A stretch of DNA of 64,000 nucleotides from positions 103,614,585-103,678,584 of the forward strand of contig CM056377.1 of NCBI GenBank assembly GCA_029718625.1, given 5' to 3'. Below, piece by piece: positions 38,301 to 50,000 of the stretch; within the stretch, counting starts at the first letter, position 1; every line of letters starts with the position of its first letter. This DNA comes from Synaphobranchus kaupii (Eukaryota > Chordata > Actinopteri > Anguilliformes > Synaphobranchidae). The notes beneath the pieces were generated by a model. The model did no database searches. It saw nothing but the letters and a program-made list of their open reading frames with translations, and was not told where the DNA came from. The position numbers were made by a program, and so were the translations under genes.

Positions 38301-39659
38301 TTTTTTTTTTTTTTAGCCTAGCGGCCCTCTCAGTAGTGTTAGTGGCCTTGATTTTTCTAGTTATGCATTTGTCTTCCGAGAGGAACAAATGAATGATTTC
38401 AGCCAGCATACCAAAAACCAAAATGGGACATGTAAACCGTGTGAGTTCAACTGTTTACAAAAATGTGTGGAATTTGACACGGGTGGCCCATGACTCCTCC
38501 CCGCTCAATCATTAGGCCTTCTGGGAAGCAGGTGTGACGCTGCCCTCTCGCAAAGATGTCACCTCTTGCCCTGTACCCTTTGACTGGGCCTTGAGACACA
38601 TAGGCTTACATACTGTTTCGTTCAGAAAACAAATATTTTACCCGAGTGTGATTATTGGATTGTGATGTAGAGAAAATGTAGGCTGTAGTGTCATCGATGT
38701 AGCCTGGTCTGGTGGGTTACCGCATAGGCTCGCTCCTGACACAACCCAGAAATTGCCTCACTGTGCCTGTAGGTCAGTGTACATCAGAACTACCCTTTTG
38801 AACAAAGACTTCTTGCTGTTTTAGTTTTAGTATTGAGTGTGCTGTGGTTTGTACTGACTGAAAGGGCCCTGGCTGAACTGTGTGTCATTGTGTGGCTGTT
38901 TGTCTCTGCAGAGTGTGTCTGCCCTGGTCCAGCCCCTTGGAGTATGTGCTGAGTACCTCAACTCCAGCCTGGTCCAGGTGAGTGCAGGACCGTGTTTGTT
39001 ATGGCCAATGGTGCGATTGCTGCTGTGTGATGGCGTAGGAGTCAACATGGCGACCAGTGGAGAGATCAGCGCACTGATTTGTGATCTGCCCGCAGCCCAT
39101 GCTAGATCCCGTCATCCACAAGATGATCACCTACGTGCAGAACCTGGAGGAGAAAGACCTGAAAGACAAGGTACTGTAGTAACGTCATGTCCACTGACTA
39201 TTTTTAATGGGACTATGTAAGTAATGCTGGTAGAATCCCTATTTTCCTTGTTAATAACAGAACATAATATTTACATTAAACTATGTTTTTTTTTTAATTT
39301 GTTTTTTTTTTAATTTGTTTTTTTTTTTATAACTAATGTAGCAAACTAAACTTTGTTGTATAGTACTGTGGGCCCTGGCTTACTTCCTGCTTAGTGATCA
39401 TGTGATTGTGGTGGCCGTGTCTTGTTTGTGCGCAGCGGCTGGTCAGTATCCCCGATCTACTCTCGGCCATCAAGCTGCTTTGCATGAGGTTCCAGCGGGA
39501 GCTGGTCTCCGTGGTGGACCACCTGCGGCTGGACATCCTGCTCCGCATGCTGAAGACGCCGCACTTCAGCGCCAAAATGAACTCCCTCAAAGAGGTCAGG
39601 GACGGTATACAAACCCACAGTTTCTCCTGTCTCCACGCCCAGGCCAGTGTGATAGGCAT

Positions 39660-39715
<56 letters not shown>

Positions 39716-42700
39716 AGTCAGCTAGGTAAATTTGTCCAATGAAGTAGCAGACAGAGCGTGTGGAAAACTGTAATCACCAGTGATTACGTTGGAATTCAAC
39801 GTTTTATTTATTTTAATAGCAGTGAAAAGAATATTTTCCCCAGATAAATGTAATCGCTTTTTATCTGTATTGCAGGTGACAAAGTTGATAGAGGAAAGCA
39901 CTGTGTCCAAGACGGTGAAAAACGCCATAGACACTGACCGACTTCTGGATTGGCTGGTGGAAAACTCAGTTCTGTCAATAGCCCTTGAAGGTAATATTAA
40001 ACTTTTGAGACTAGGACTTTCATTTGTCTTACATATTTCCATATTCATTCTAAAAATAAATGACAATAAACACATCTTTCCTGTGTAAATTTATGGTGTA
40101 AAATATTATGCTTGTATTATTTGTTTTTTGATGATAATCTTAGTGTCCCTAGTGTATTATTATTCAATTGTTTGACTGTAACTGAAGGACTTTTTCCTCA
40201 CAGCAGCATCACTATACAAGTGCTGTTATTTCCGTAGCCTTTTATAGGACTGGGGATGACTGGGATTAGAGTTCTTCTCTCTAACATTCAGAGGAATACA
40301 GCATTGTAGAGCTGTATTCAGTGATGTCAAAGCAAAGGAGTTTCTTTAGTTCATCCTCTTTTTACCATTTTCTTCTTTTCCTTTTCAATTTGTCCCTCTC
40401 CTCGTTTGTGCTCTCTCTGTGTATTTTAGGTAATATTGACCAGGCGCAGTACTGTGACCGAATAAAGGGAATCATTGAGCTCCTTGGCAGCAAACTCTCC
40501 CTGGACGAGCTCTCCAAAATCTGGAGAATACAGGTCTGTATCTCTACAGAATGACAGTACTCAGGCCTGGCTGCTGTAAATAAATGGCTAAGTCAAAGTA
40601 AGAGGGCCTGAAAGCAGCCAAATCCTGTGAATTGTCATGTGCTAAAGAGGTTAGCCAGACCGCATAAATGAAATGCCCGTCTACGCTATTGTTTCGTAGT
40701 AGCCTATGTGCTAGTTTGCTCTGCTTTTTGCTATTTTAATTTGTTTTTCATAAACCAAGCGATTCCTAATGTTGCCTCATATAAAGGTTTAGTGCACCGC
40801 TCAGCCCCTCAGTTCGGTTTCAGGGGCAAATGCAGTTTTGTGTCTGGTTTGAGAGCTTGTGTTGTGTTAAGTTCAGAGAAGTGGGCCAGGACCTGTGATA
40901 GGTCACCAATGGTGGTTGGTGTTGAAAACATAGAAACCTCAAATCCATTCAAGGGAAAATAAATCAAAGTACATGTCTGCTACTTCAAAGGAGTTCCCCC
41001 AGAGTTGTGGATTCCCAACAATTTCCAGGAACAGCTTTGGGAATTGCGGTTTTAATTGATTGATAGCACCTGGCTCTTTGCCAGTTTCAGATTCTTACCT
41101 TCTCCCTCTCTGGAGCCCGTGCTGTGAGTGGGATAATGAAATAGCTCATGCCTTCTAACGCTGCAGCCTTGTTGTCTATTCCCTTCTAGTAAGTGTAATC
41201 AAAAGCTATTTAGGAACTTTGTAAGTGTCAGACGAAGCGGTTGACAGCATCTCTCTGATTGTTGTCTTCTCATGCTCGACTGAATTCTTCCTTTTACTCT
41301 AATGTGCTGTTTGTGTCTTTGTCTCCGCAGAGGCACACAGTAACATGAATAATAAACACAGCTCTACAAAGGTCTGGGTTTGACTTCATATCCAGTGAGA
41401 CCGAGCTCATTTAAATTTCAACAGATGTAAAGTAAAGGCATTGGACATTATTAGTAAATTGAAACCATATGAAGGCAGGGGTGTGCTTGATAAATGAGCC
41501 CAGCTTATTCAGACAGGAACTGACATAAAGAATCGAGTGGAAGCTGACACTGACAGTTCCCCTCCTTTGAATGGGTTAAAGGAGCATTGACCTTTTTATC
41601 TGTGTAGCCATGGTTACATTGCAGTATTTTCCTCAGTTACTGTCTCATGTAGTCCATTGCGCTGGCTGGAAATATGAGCGGTAGCTCGCAGCACTGTGAC
41701 GTTTTGAGGACTGGCTCCAGTACGGTATGCGGTTAGGTTGGTGGGCTTCCACTCGGTGACAGTGTGCCCCTCTCCTGTGCCCAGGCGGGACAGTCCTCCA
41801 CAGTGATTGAGAACATCCACACCATCATCGCGGGCCGCAGCGGTCAAGTTCAACTTCGACCAGCTCAGCCATCTGTTTGTCCTCATCCAGAAGGTATGTT
41901 CAAGGTTGTTCCTCCTCGGGTCCATTTTAAGGTGTCACCGAAATCTCTCACCTTAAAGGTGCACTATACAGGATTTTTTGCCTTCCTGTGGTCCAGTGTT
42001 TACATTCAATGAAGTCTCCTCCTCCATCCTCAACCCGCCCGCTCAAAGTATCCGAATTCAGCCGCCTGGCTACCTAACGTAGCTAGCTGGATACCAACTT
42101 ACAGGTCCAACAGAAAAACCGCCAACTCCCCTTCGCTTTTCATCCTCTTGCTAAATCCTAGGTTGCTTCTTGAACGCGCCCTGTCGGCTTGTTGTTCGGC
42201 TTCGCTGTACTCGTGTTTCTTCACCTCTGCCATTGCAGTAGCGAGCTAAGGCTCCGCTGAAACCTGATGTCAGCCCACAGGCTCTGTAGCCACACCCACC
42301 CCTCCCCACACAGCGTGTCGTGCCCAGAAACGTCTCGAACCCATCTTGGAATAATAGATACAATCTCAGGAACACGGATGTGCACAGACAGAGATTGCCA
42401 GTGCATCGTAGATATTACTGAGCGTGGGTTATTTTATAATATTTTCAAGGTAAAAATTCGGAATAATGCACCTTTAATGATTTTAACATATATTAACCCT
42501 ATAGACTTCACCCCTAGTATTTGAGACGCATGCGACTCAGTTACAGTATTCATGTTCATCTGAAAATATAAACTACAGCTTTAAGAAAACCCCGAAAATT
42601 TTGACGCAGTATTTTTTTAAAGGGTAGCCTCTTGCGAAAACCGCAGCTTCTCCAGTTACACTGCCGTGCAATAAATTAGGAGGGTGCTATTAGTATCCCA

Positions 42701-45700
42701 CAGCACTTACGACCTTCCTCTGGCTACAGCCACAGACTGTAAAATGCATCAAATGCACCGTTTATACACGCTAAGAAAATCATGTTGACGTACAGAAACA
42801 ATAATATTTTTTTAAAACGTTGTACAAATGAGTATTCGCCGTTTTCCCTTGCTTACTGTACTATATACAGTACCTGATCCACTTTCGGTTTAGAAGACAC
42901 CTCAGTTTTTGCTCCAAAATCTCTCGTATAAATATGTTTAAGAAACCAAGTACTTACCAGTATATTCAGCTACAGCTGTTTTCTCATGAACCCTGAAGAG
43001 TTTATCTTGTTATATTTCGCCAAAGTCCCGTACAGTCGACATTTCCGCAGTGACCACCCCTCGCACTGAGGGCTGAAATAAGTTGCTGTACTTGTGTGAA
43101 TACACACGCGCTTTCGTACGTTCTTTTTTAAACGTATTTAAATACATTAGGCGACGTATGTTATGGTTATTATATATATACTGTATGTGACTATTCTGAA
43201 ATAAATGTATTCTGTAGCAAATTTCTGAATGATACAGCTTCTTCTTCAGTTCAAACTTAAAACCATGGATTTTGCAGGGAATATTTTTTTAGATATTGAC
43301 ATTTAAATAAAACTAGTAGAAACCAGGAGGACATTGCCTCAAAAGGGCCAAAGTAAATAGGGTTAAAGCGTTTCTCTGTACAGCGTCTTTGTGGCAGTTC
43401 TCTGTAAAAAGCGCCATACAGATAAAATTGAATTGAATATTGCATTCAAGCCTTTTTTTATATGATGTAAAACATTTGGCAGTTCACACATGTATTAGTG
43501 TAAATGTGCATACAAGAAGAGCATAATTTAGATGTGTGACTGATAATTATAACAGTCCCTTCTACTGTTTATCAGCATTTATTATATTTAATTAAAATCT
43601 TGTGTTGACTAGTTTGGAACAGTTCATATTGAGTTTTTCAGGAGAATATAATTACAAATGTCTTGTTCCAGTGCTCTACAAAGAAGTATCATACATTTCA
43701 GTTGAGAAAAATCCTATAATGACAGGTCATTTTTCACCAAGTCTGTCACAATTGTGCAATCGTTTTGATTATTTTTCTGATTTCTTTCCATTTTCAGAGC
43801 TCACGAGAAAGTTGTACTTTATGGAACCCTTTGAAAAATGACTAATCTACAGCCTTTCCTCACTAATCAAACCACTACCTTGACTTTGACTGTTGACAGT
43901 ATAGAGCGGGCGTGTCCAATCTTATCCGAAAAGGGCCAGTGTGGGTGTAGGTTTTTGTTCTAGCCCAGCACTAAGACACCCGATTTATCAAATTCTTGAT
44001 TGAAGACCATGATTAGTTATGTAGTTCAATCAAGCGTTGTAGTGCTGGGCTAAAACAGAAACTTTAACCAACACCAGCCCTTTTCAGATTAAATGGAACA
44101 CCCCTGTTATAGAAGATTACAGGGAAACCGAGCTTTGACATTTGTGTATATTCTGTAGAGCTGGGAGGTGGAGAGTGACCGCGTTCGACAGAAACTATTG
44201 AGCCTGATTGGGAGGATCGGCCGCGAGGCTCGCTCTGAGGCCACGACGGGCAAGGTGGGTGTGTGTCTGTGTGTGTGTGTGTGTGTCTGTGTGTGTGCAT
44301 GTGTACATGTCTAGGTATGCCTGCATGTGTCTGCATGTTCTATTTGTTTTTGTCTGCATCTGATACTGTTTCCAGAGCAGTTACTATTTGTGTGTTTTTG
44401 AAATAATTATCCTTACAGTTCTTCCTTGTGTATTATCAATAAGCATTGTTTAATTATGCTCTTTTCCTCTGTGGATTCTTGCTTGTGTGTGTGTGTGTCT
44501 GTGTGTCTGTGTGCGTGCGTGTGTGTGCGCGTATGTGTGGTCACAGGTGCTGGAGGTGCTCTGGGAGCTAGCACACCTGCCCATGTTGCCCATTAACTTG
44601 GTGCAGCAGGCCTTGGAGGAGCATCTCACCATCCTTAGCGACGCCTACGCTGTCAAGGAGACCGTCAAGAGGAACTACATCATCAAGTGCATTGAGGACA
44701 TTAAGAAGGTGAGCCATGAGCTTCAGACCCCAGGGGATGTCTACAGATTAAGGGCTGAGTACATTCTCGTTAATATCTTGACATGGATCACCACCAAAAA
44801 GCTATTTTTAAATTTATGTCTTTAAAATATAAAGTATATTGGTTAGCTTTTTTTTTTCTTTTTTTTTTATATCCCCGCATACCCTGAAGCTTATGTTTTA
44901 GACAAATATTTGGAAATTTTACAAGAGGAAAATAAATTGAATTGGGGCCACTTTTCCCAGAGATCTAAATTGAAAATCAGATAAATGTTTCAGATTAATT
45001 TATGCAGCAAAGTAAACGCTCTGTGGATGCAAGCCAGTGTGCGGTTTATCTTTTGAGGCTGGGGCAGAAAAAAGCCTGCTGCATTCAGCTCAGAGAATAG
45101 TGACTTCAGTATTAAAATCGGGAACCTTGTGTCCCCGGAGGATGTTTAAAAAAAATTAGCAGGTAGTGAAAGATTTAATGTAAAACTCTGTCTGAAATAG
45201 GCCTACATGCACAAATGTACATTTCAACTCGTAACAAGCATTTGATCAATACCTGATTATATTATACGAATATAAGTTGTGTGTGTGTGTGTGATCAAAC
45301 TGATCCCTCCCGCATCCTTCCTGGTGAGTGTGTGGCTGCCAAAGCCGAGCTTATCTACCCCCCCCCCCCCCCCTCCCCCCCTCCCTCTCCCTCCTTCCGT
45401 CTGTGGAACATCCACTGAATACTAAAGCTGTCACTCTTTCCTGAGGAACACTTCCTGCTTTGTGCTTTTTCTAAGCGGCATTTGCAGTCCTGCGGTCTGC
45501 GGAGGAAAGCCCACCGCCTGAGTGGCCACTTTGTCTGCTTCGGAAGATGAACGCTCGCTCTCTTTCCGAGGCAACAGATAAGCCTCAATTGTCCGTGCGG
45601 TCAGTCGTGTACGGCAGCGTGGCTTTCGGAGTGAAGCTAGGAAGCCCCGTTCGGCTCTTCCCCCCCCCCCCCCCCCCCCCCCCTCCCCCTGCCTCTTGCT

Positions 45701-46645
45701 TCTGCAGAACTGACTGACTGCGGTTGCTTCACTCGCCGCCACTGTGTGTTTCATGCATAGAGGTAGCACTTTGAATGAAATTGAAGTTGTATGTTTTTAG
45801 ATACTAATACAAGAGGACACAAAATCTTCCAGCGAGACACAAGTCTCTTTTCTAACTGGCACCTGGGGCAAGAAGAAATCGAGCTCAGTGTCCAAAGTAA
45901 GAAACGCCCTGGGTTTCCCTCGGCCCGTAACCTTGACCAATCACCACTCACTTCCAATCTTACTACAACCTCCTTCAGACTGGAAAATGAGGCTTAATCA
46001 CACCGCGGGCATATGATTGGTGCCTTTCTCATAATATCACCTTTTCTTGATTGACCATGGTTTACATTCCAGTGGTGCGGCAACATGCATCTTTGCTTTC
46101 CGAAATGTTGAGATGTTGGGTGCAGGTTAAGCTGTGAAGCTGTCTATTTTTTATTTCCGCCACAACACGGTTATGGTGGTTGCAAGTGTATGTGTGGTAT
46201 TGTTTCCTTGGCTAAAGATGAGAACGGGTGAGTTACTCACCGCTTACTGTGGAAGATAAACTCTTGCTTCTTGTTTTGGTGCTGGGGCAGATGGCTGTTC
46301 CAGTCGGTGCTTCCTGCTTTCCATTAACAATTTTGTGAATCCTATGTAACCATGACTGTACTCTTTGGTATATTTAACCATACATATGGGGATATTTTAA
46401 AGGTTTGATTTGATATGACTGGAGCCAAAGCAGTGGTTTATATTGTGTTTAACAGTAACGTTTTCAGATGATGATGTAGCGATATGACCCAAGGGAAGGA
46501 TGATATCTATTGGGTCGATTCCCAAAATGACTGAGTTTGCTGGTGTGAAATGAGAAGTACCTTAAACAAAATTTAATTATTCAGGTCTGTGATTAATGGT
46601 TCCTTTGATTCACTCAATTAAAGGATCCATGATGACTTCTATCTA

Positions 46646-46684
<39 letters not shown>

Positions 46685-46910
46685 GACCCAGTATGTGCAG
46701 TTGGCAATATTTCTGATTCATAGGAAGAATTCATCTGCATTTCTCATACTGCAATAAAAATCTGTCTAAATTAAGTCATCATTCTGACATGCATGATTCA
46801 ATTCACACCTTTAAAAGCTGTCATGTATGTTTAAGTGTATGTTCAGGGTTTGTTTGCAGTGGTGATTGGGCATCCTTCCTAATTGTGTGTGTCTGTTTGT
46901 CTGTGTGTGC

Positions 46911-46947
<37 letters not shown>

Positions 46948-46965
46948 TGCGCGTGTGCGTGTGTT

Positions 46966-47005
<40 letters not shown>

Positions 47006-50000
47006 TGCGCGTGTGCGTGTGTTTGCGTGTGTGTGTGTGTGTGTGTGTGCGCGTGCGCGTGTGCGTGTGTTTGCGTGTGTGTGTGTGTGTGTGTGTAGTC
47101 CTCACAGCAGAGTAACCCACAGGCTGTGTGGGTAGTGCCAGCACTGCGCCAGCTCCATGAGATCACCCGCTCATTCATCAAGCAGACCTACCAAAAACAG
47201 GACAAGGTTAGTTCCCAGTCAGCTCCACAGGTTTAGGATACTAGTACTCAGCCAATATGTTACCACTCTGCAGTCTAGTTTTACAATACCGAACCAATAG
47301 GTTAAAGATCTGTAGTTTACATAACCATTAAAAACCAGTCTACTTTTACAATACCGAATGGCAATCAAATCTTTTATAGTACTGAACCCATATGTTGAAG
47401 CTTTGCATTTAACGTTTACAGTATTGCACAAATATGATAAAACTCTGCACTCTACTTTTGAAATACTGAACCAATGTGTGTACACTTGCAATACTAAACC
47501 AATGCTCTCTAACTCCTTTATCTTCACAGTGGTGATTTAGCTTAGTTGAATTTAGCCTTTTAGATATTTTCAGGTTTGTATGTTGTGTTAATGGCCCATA
47601 GAGAACAGTGACCTCATAGACTCCTTGTGTTTCTGCTCAGCAGAGCATCATCCAGGACCTGAAGAAGAACTTTGAGATTGTCAAGCTGATCACAGGGAGC
47701 CTGGTGTCCTGCCATCGGCTGGCCGTGTCTGTTGCCGGTCAGGGAGGACTTTCCGGGTCCACGCTTGTGGATGGCCGATACTCTTACCAAGAGGTAGAGA
47801 CTGTGTGTCACCGGACGGTCCCTCAAAGCAACGGCCTCCGGTTATCTGATACTGGCGCAGTGCGCTTCTTCCCCTGCCATTTTTAAGCTCTGTTACACCT
47901 TCTGTCCTCGGTCCTGGTCTCTTGTGAATTGAATAATTTATTCGAACTGAAGTGAGATTTATGCTTTTTATAAAGATCATTGATCTTTTTTTCCCCCGTA
48001 CAACAGTCCCCAGAGTTATCGATTGGCTCAGCTTTCGTGCGGCTGCCAGTGTTGACGTGCTGACTCCTGCTCTGTCTCTTCCCCTGCAGTATCTGGAGGG
48101 CCACCTCAAGTTCCTGGCCTTCTTCCTGCAGGAGGCCAGTTTGTACCTGGTGTGGAACAGGGCCAAAGAGGTGTGGGAGTGCCTTGTTTCTGGGATGGAT
48201 GTCTGTGAACTGGACAGAGAGGTAATGCACCAAATTTGACTTCCACCCTTCTCCCAGCGCGATACAGCGGTCACGCTTTTAGAAGAGATGGTTCGCCGTT
48301 GGCGAATACAAGTTCACTTGTATTTGCCTTTTGCCTGACTGTTTGAGCGCTTGACTGTTGGCTTTTTCCCGCTCTTTGTAGATGTGCTTTGAGTGGTTCA
48401 CCAAGGGGCAACACGACCTGGAGAGTGACGTGCAGCAGCAGCTCTTCAAGGAGAAGATCCTGAAGCTGGAGCCTTATGAGATCACCATGAACGGTGAGGA
48501 AGTGCCCACACAGGTCATTGTAGCCCAAACCGAGGGAGTGGATCACCTCTGAATCCGCAGCACAGTCCTGCTGTCTCTCGTTTGGGCATTCATTTTGCAC
48601 AGCGTCACGTACCGCTCAGCGGTCCAGTCACGGCTGAAGAATGGGCTCAAACAGAGGTCTTGCCTGACTCATTTTGTGATGATGATCTAAAACGGCATCT
48701 GTGTCGTTTCATTAGGGTTCAACCTTTTCAAGACCTTCTTTGAGAACGTGAACCTCAGTGACCACCGACTGAAACGACAAGGAACTCAGCTGGTACGTAA
48801 CCCATCGGTCCTGCAGCCACAGTCTTACTTTTAGCTCTGATGAGGAACACATTTTAATTGCCTGTGATGGGCTCTTACAGACAGAAAGCATTAAGTATTT
48901 CACCCCTCAGGTTGTGGAAATGTGGTAAATTTGCCAGGATGAGTCATGCATGAGGCCGTAAGAAATTCTCAAATCTCTTTTTATAGCTGTGTTGTCATCA
49001 TCCACCCACAGTGCCAAACAGCTATTGAATACACAGTGAATAATTGCCCATTTTTTATGCCCATTATTTTATTTCCTTGATAAACTTTCTTTGCATTACT
49101 GCGCTGATGGACAGCAATCTGTCACTTCACCGAGCTAATTAACATTTATAGTGTGTTGTATTTAAAATGTAATTTAATCCTATTTCATGGAGCCGGCGCC
49201 TTGATATTCTATAGTGTACAGCTACCATCCAGCATACGTGGGTTACAGGTGTTGCAGAATAAATGCATAAATAATGATGTAAATTATGGTGTAACTACGG
49301 TGTTTTTCAACTGCATTTTCCCATTTAAAAACTAGGATAAGCTTAAACCAGGGGATGTAGTCAGTGTAACCATGCAGCTGCCACAGGGAAAGCCACACCG
49401 CGGACATCATTCAAATTCATTCATGTGTAGCTTTGGACTTTATTTGTTTTTGAGGAACCAGTGGTTCTCATTATATTCTGCTGCTGAACTAATGAAGATC
49501 GAGTGGGCGAGTCACGTTTCACATATGTAGCGTTCAGCAGCAGGCCATTATGCACTTCAAATTCTTCTCCATCATCGCTCCAGTACACAAATCCCATCAA
49601 AGGGAAAGAATGTTTTTTTATTTTTATTTAAAAACTGCCCTCTTGGATAAAACCACCGCATTCAGTCAGTTACCCATTGAAATAACCTGTGTGGTGAATA
49701 TATGAGCTGTTGTCTCTTTTATATGCAATGGAATGCTTTTCTACCAGCAACATGGATGAAATTTTCAAAATCACCTTGATTTTGTGTGTTGTGCAGATCG
49801 GTGTATACTTGCGTTGTGCAAATCGGTGTATATACCTGCGTAATTGAAAGATTGCTGGTATAAAAATTAGGGGAGTAACGATTCTCCAAATCCACAGTTC
49901 AGTTCATACCTCGGTTTGTTTTGTTTTGTTTGTGTAATGTGTAATATTTACAAAATATACAGCTCAGGGTTTTTCCTACATAGCAAATTATTTCACGGAC

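Noticed and set aside
45833..45892. Possible small exon in usp24 intron 15 (TTCCAG acceptor, GTAAGA donor)
   Set aside because: It ends out of phase with exon 16 and would cause a stop; the peptide does not resemble USP24.
46789..47181. Long Val/Cys and His/Thr open frames on both strands
   Set aside because: They are translations of a GT/CA microsatellite, open in several frames at once.
47690..48274. 194-codon minus-strand frame
   Set aside because: It is antisense across usp24 exons 17-18 and their intron; the plus strand matches the known protein with proper splice sites.
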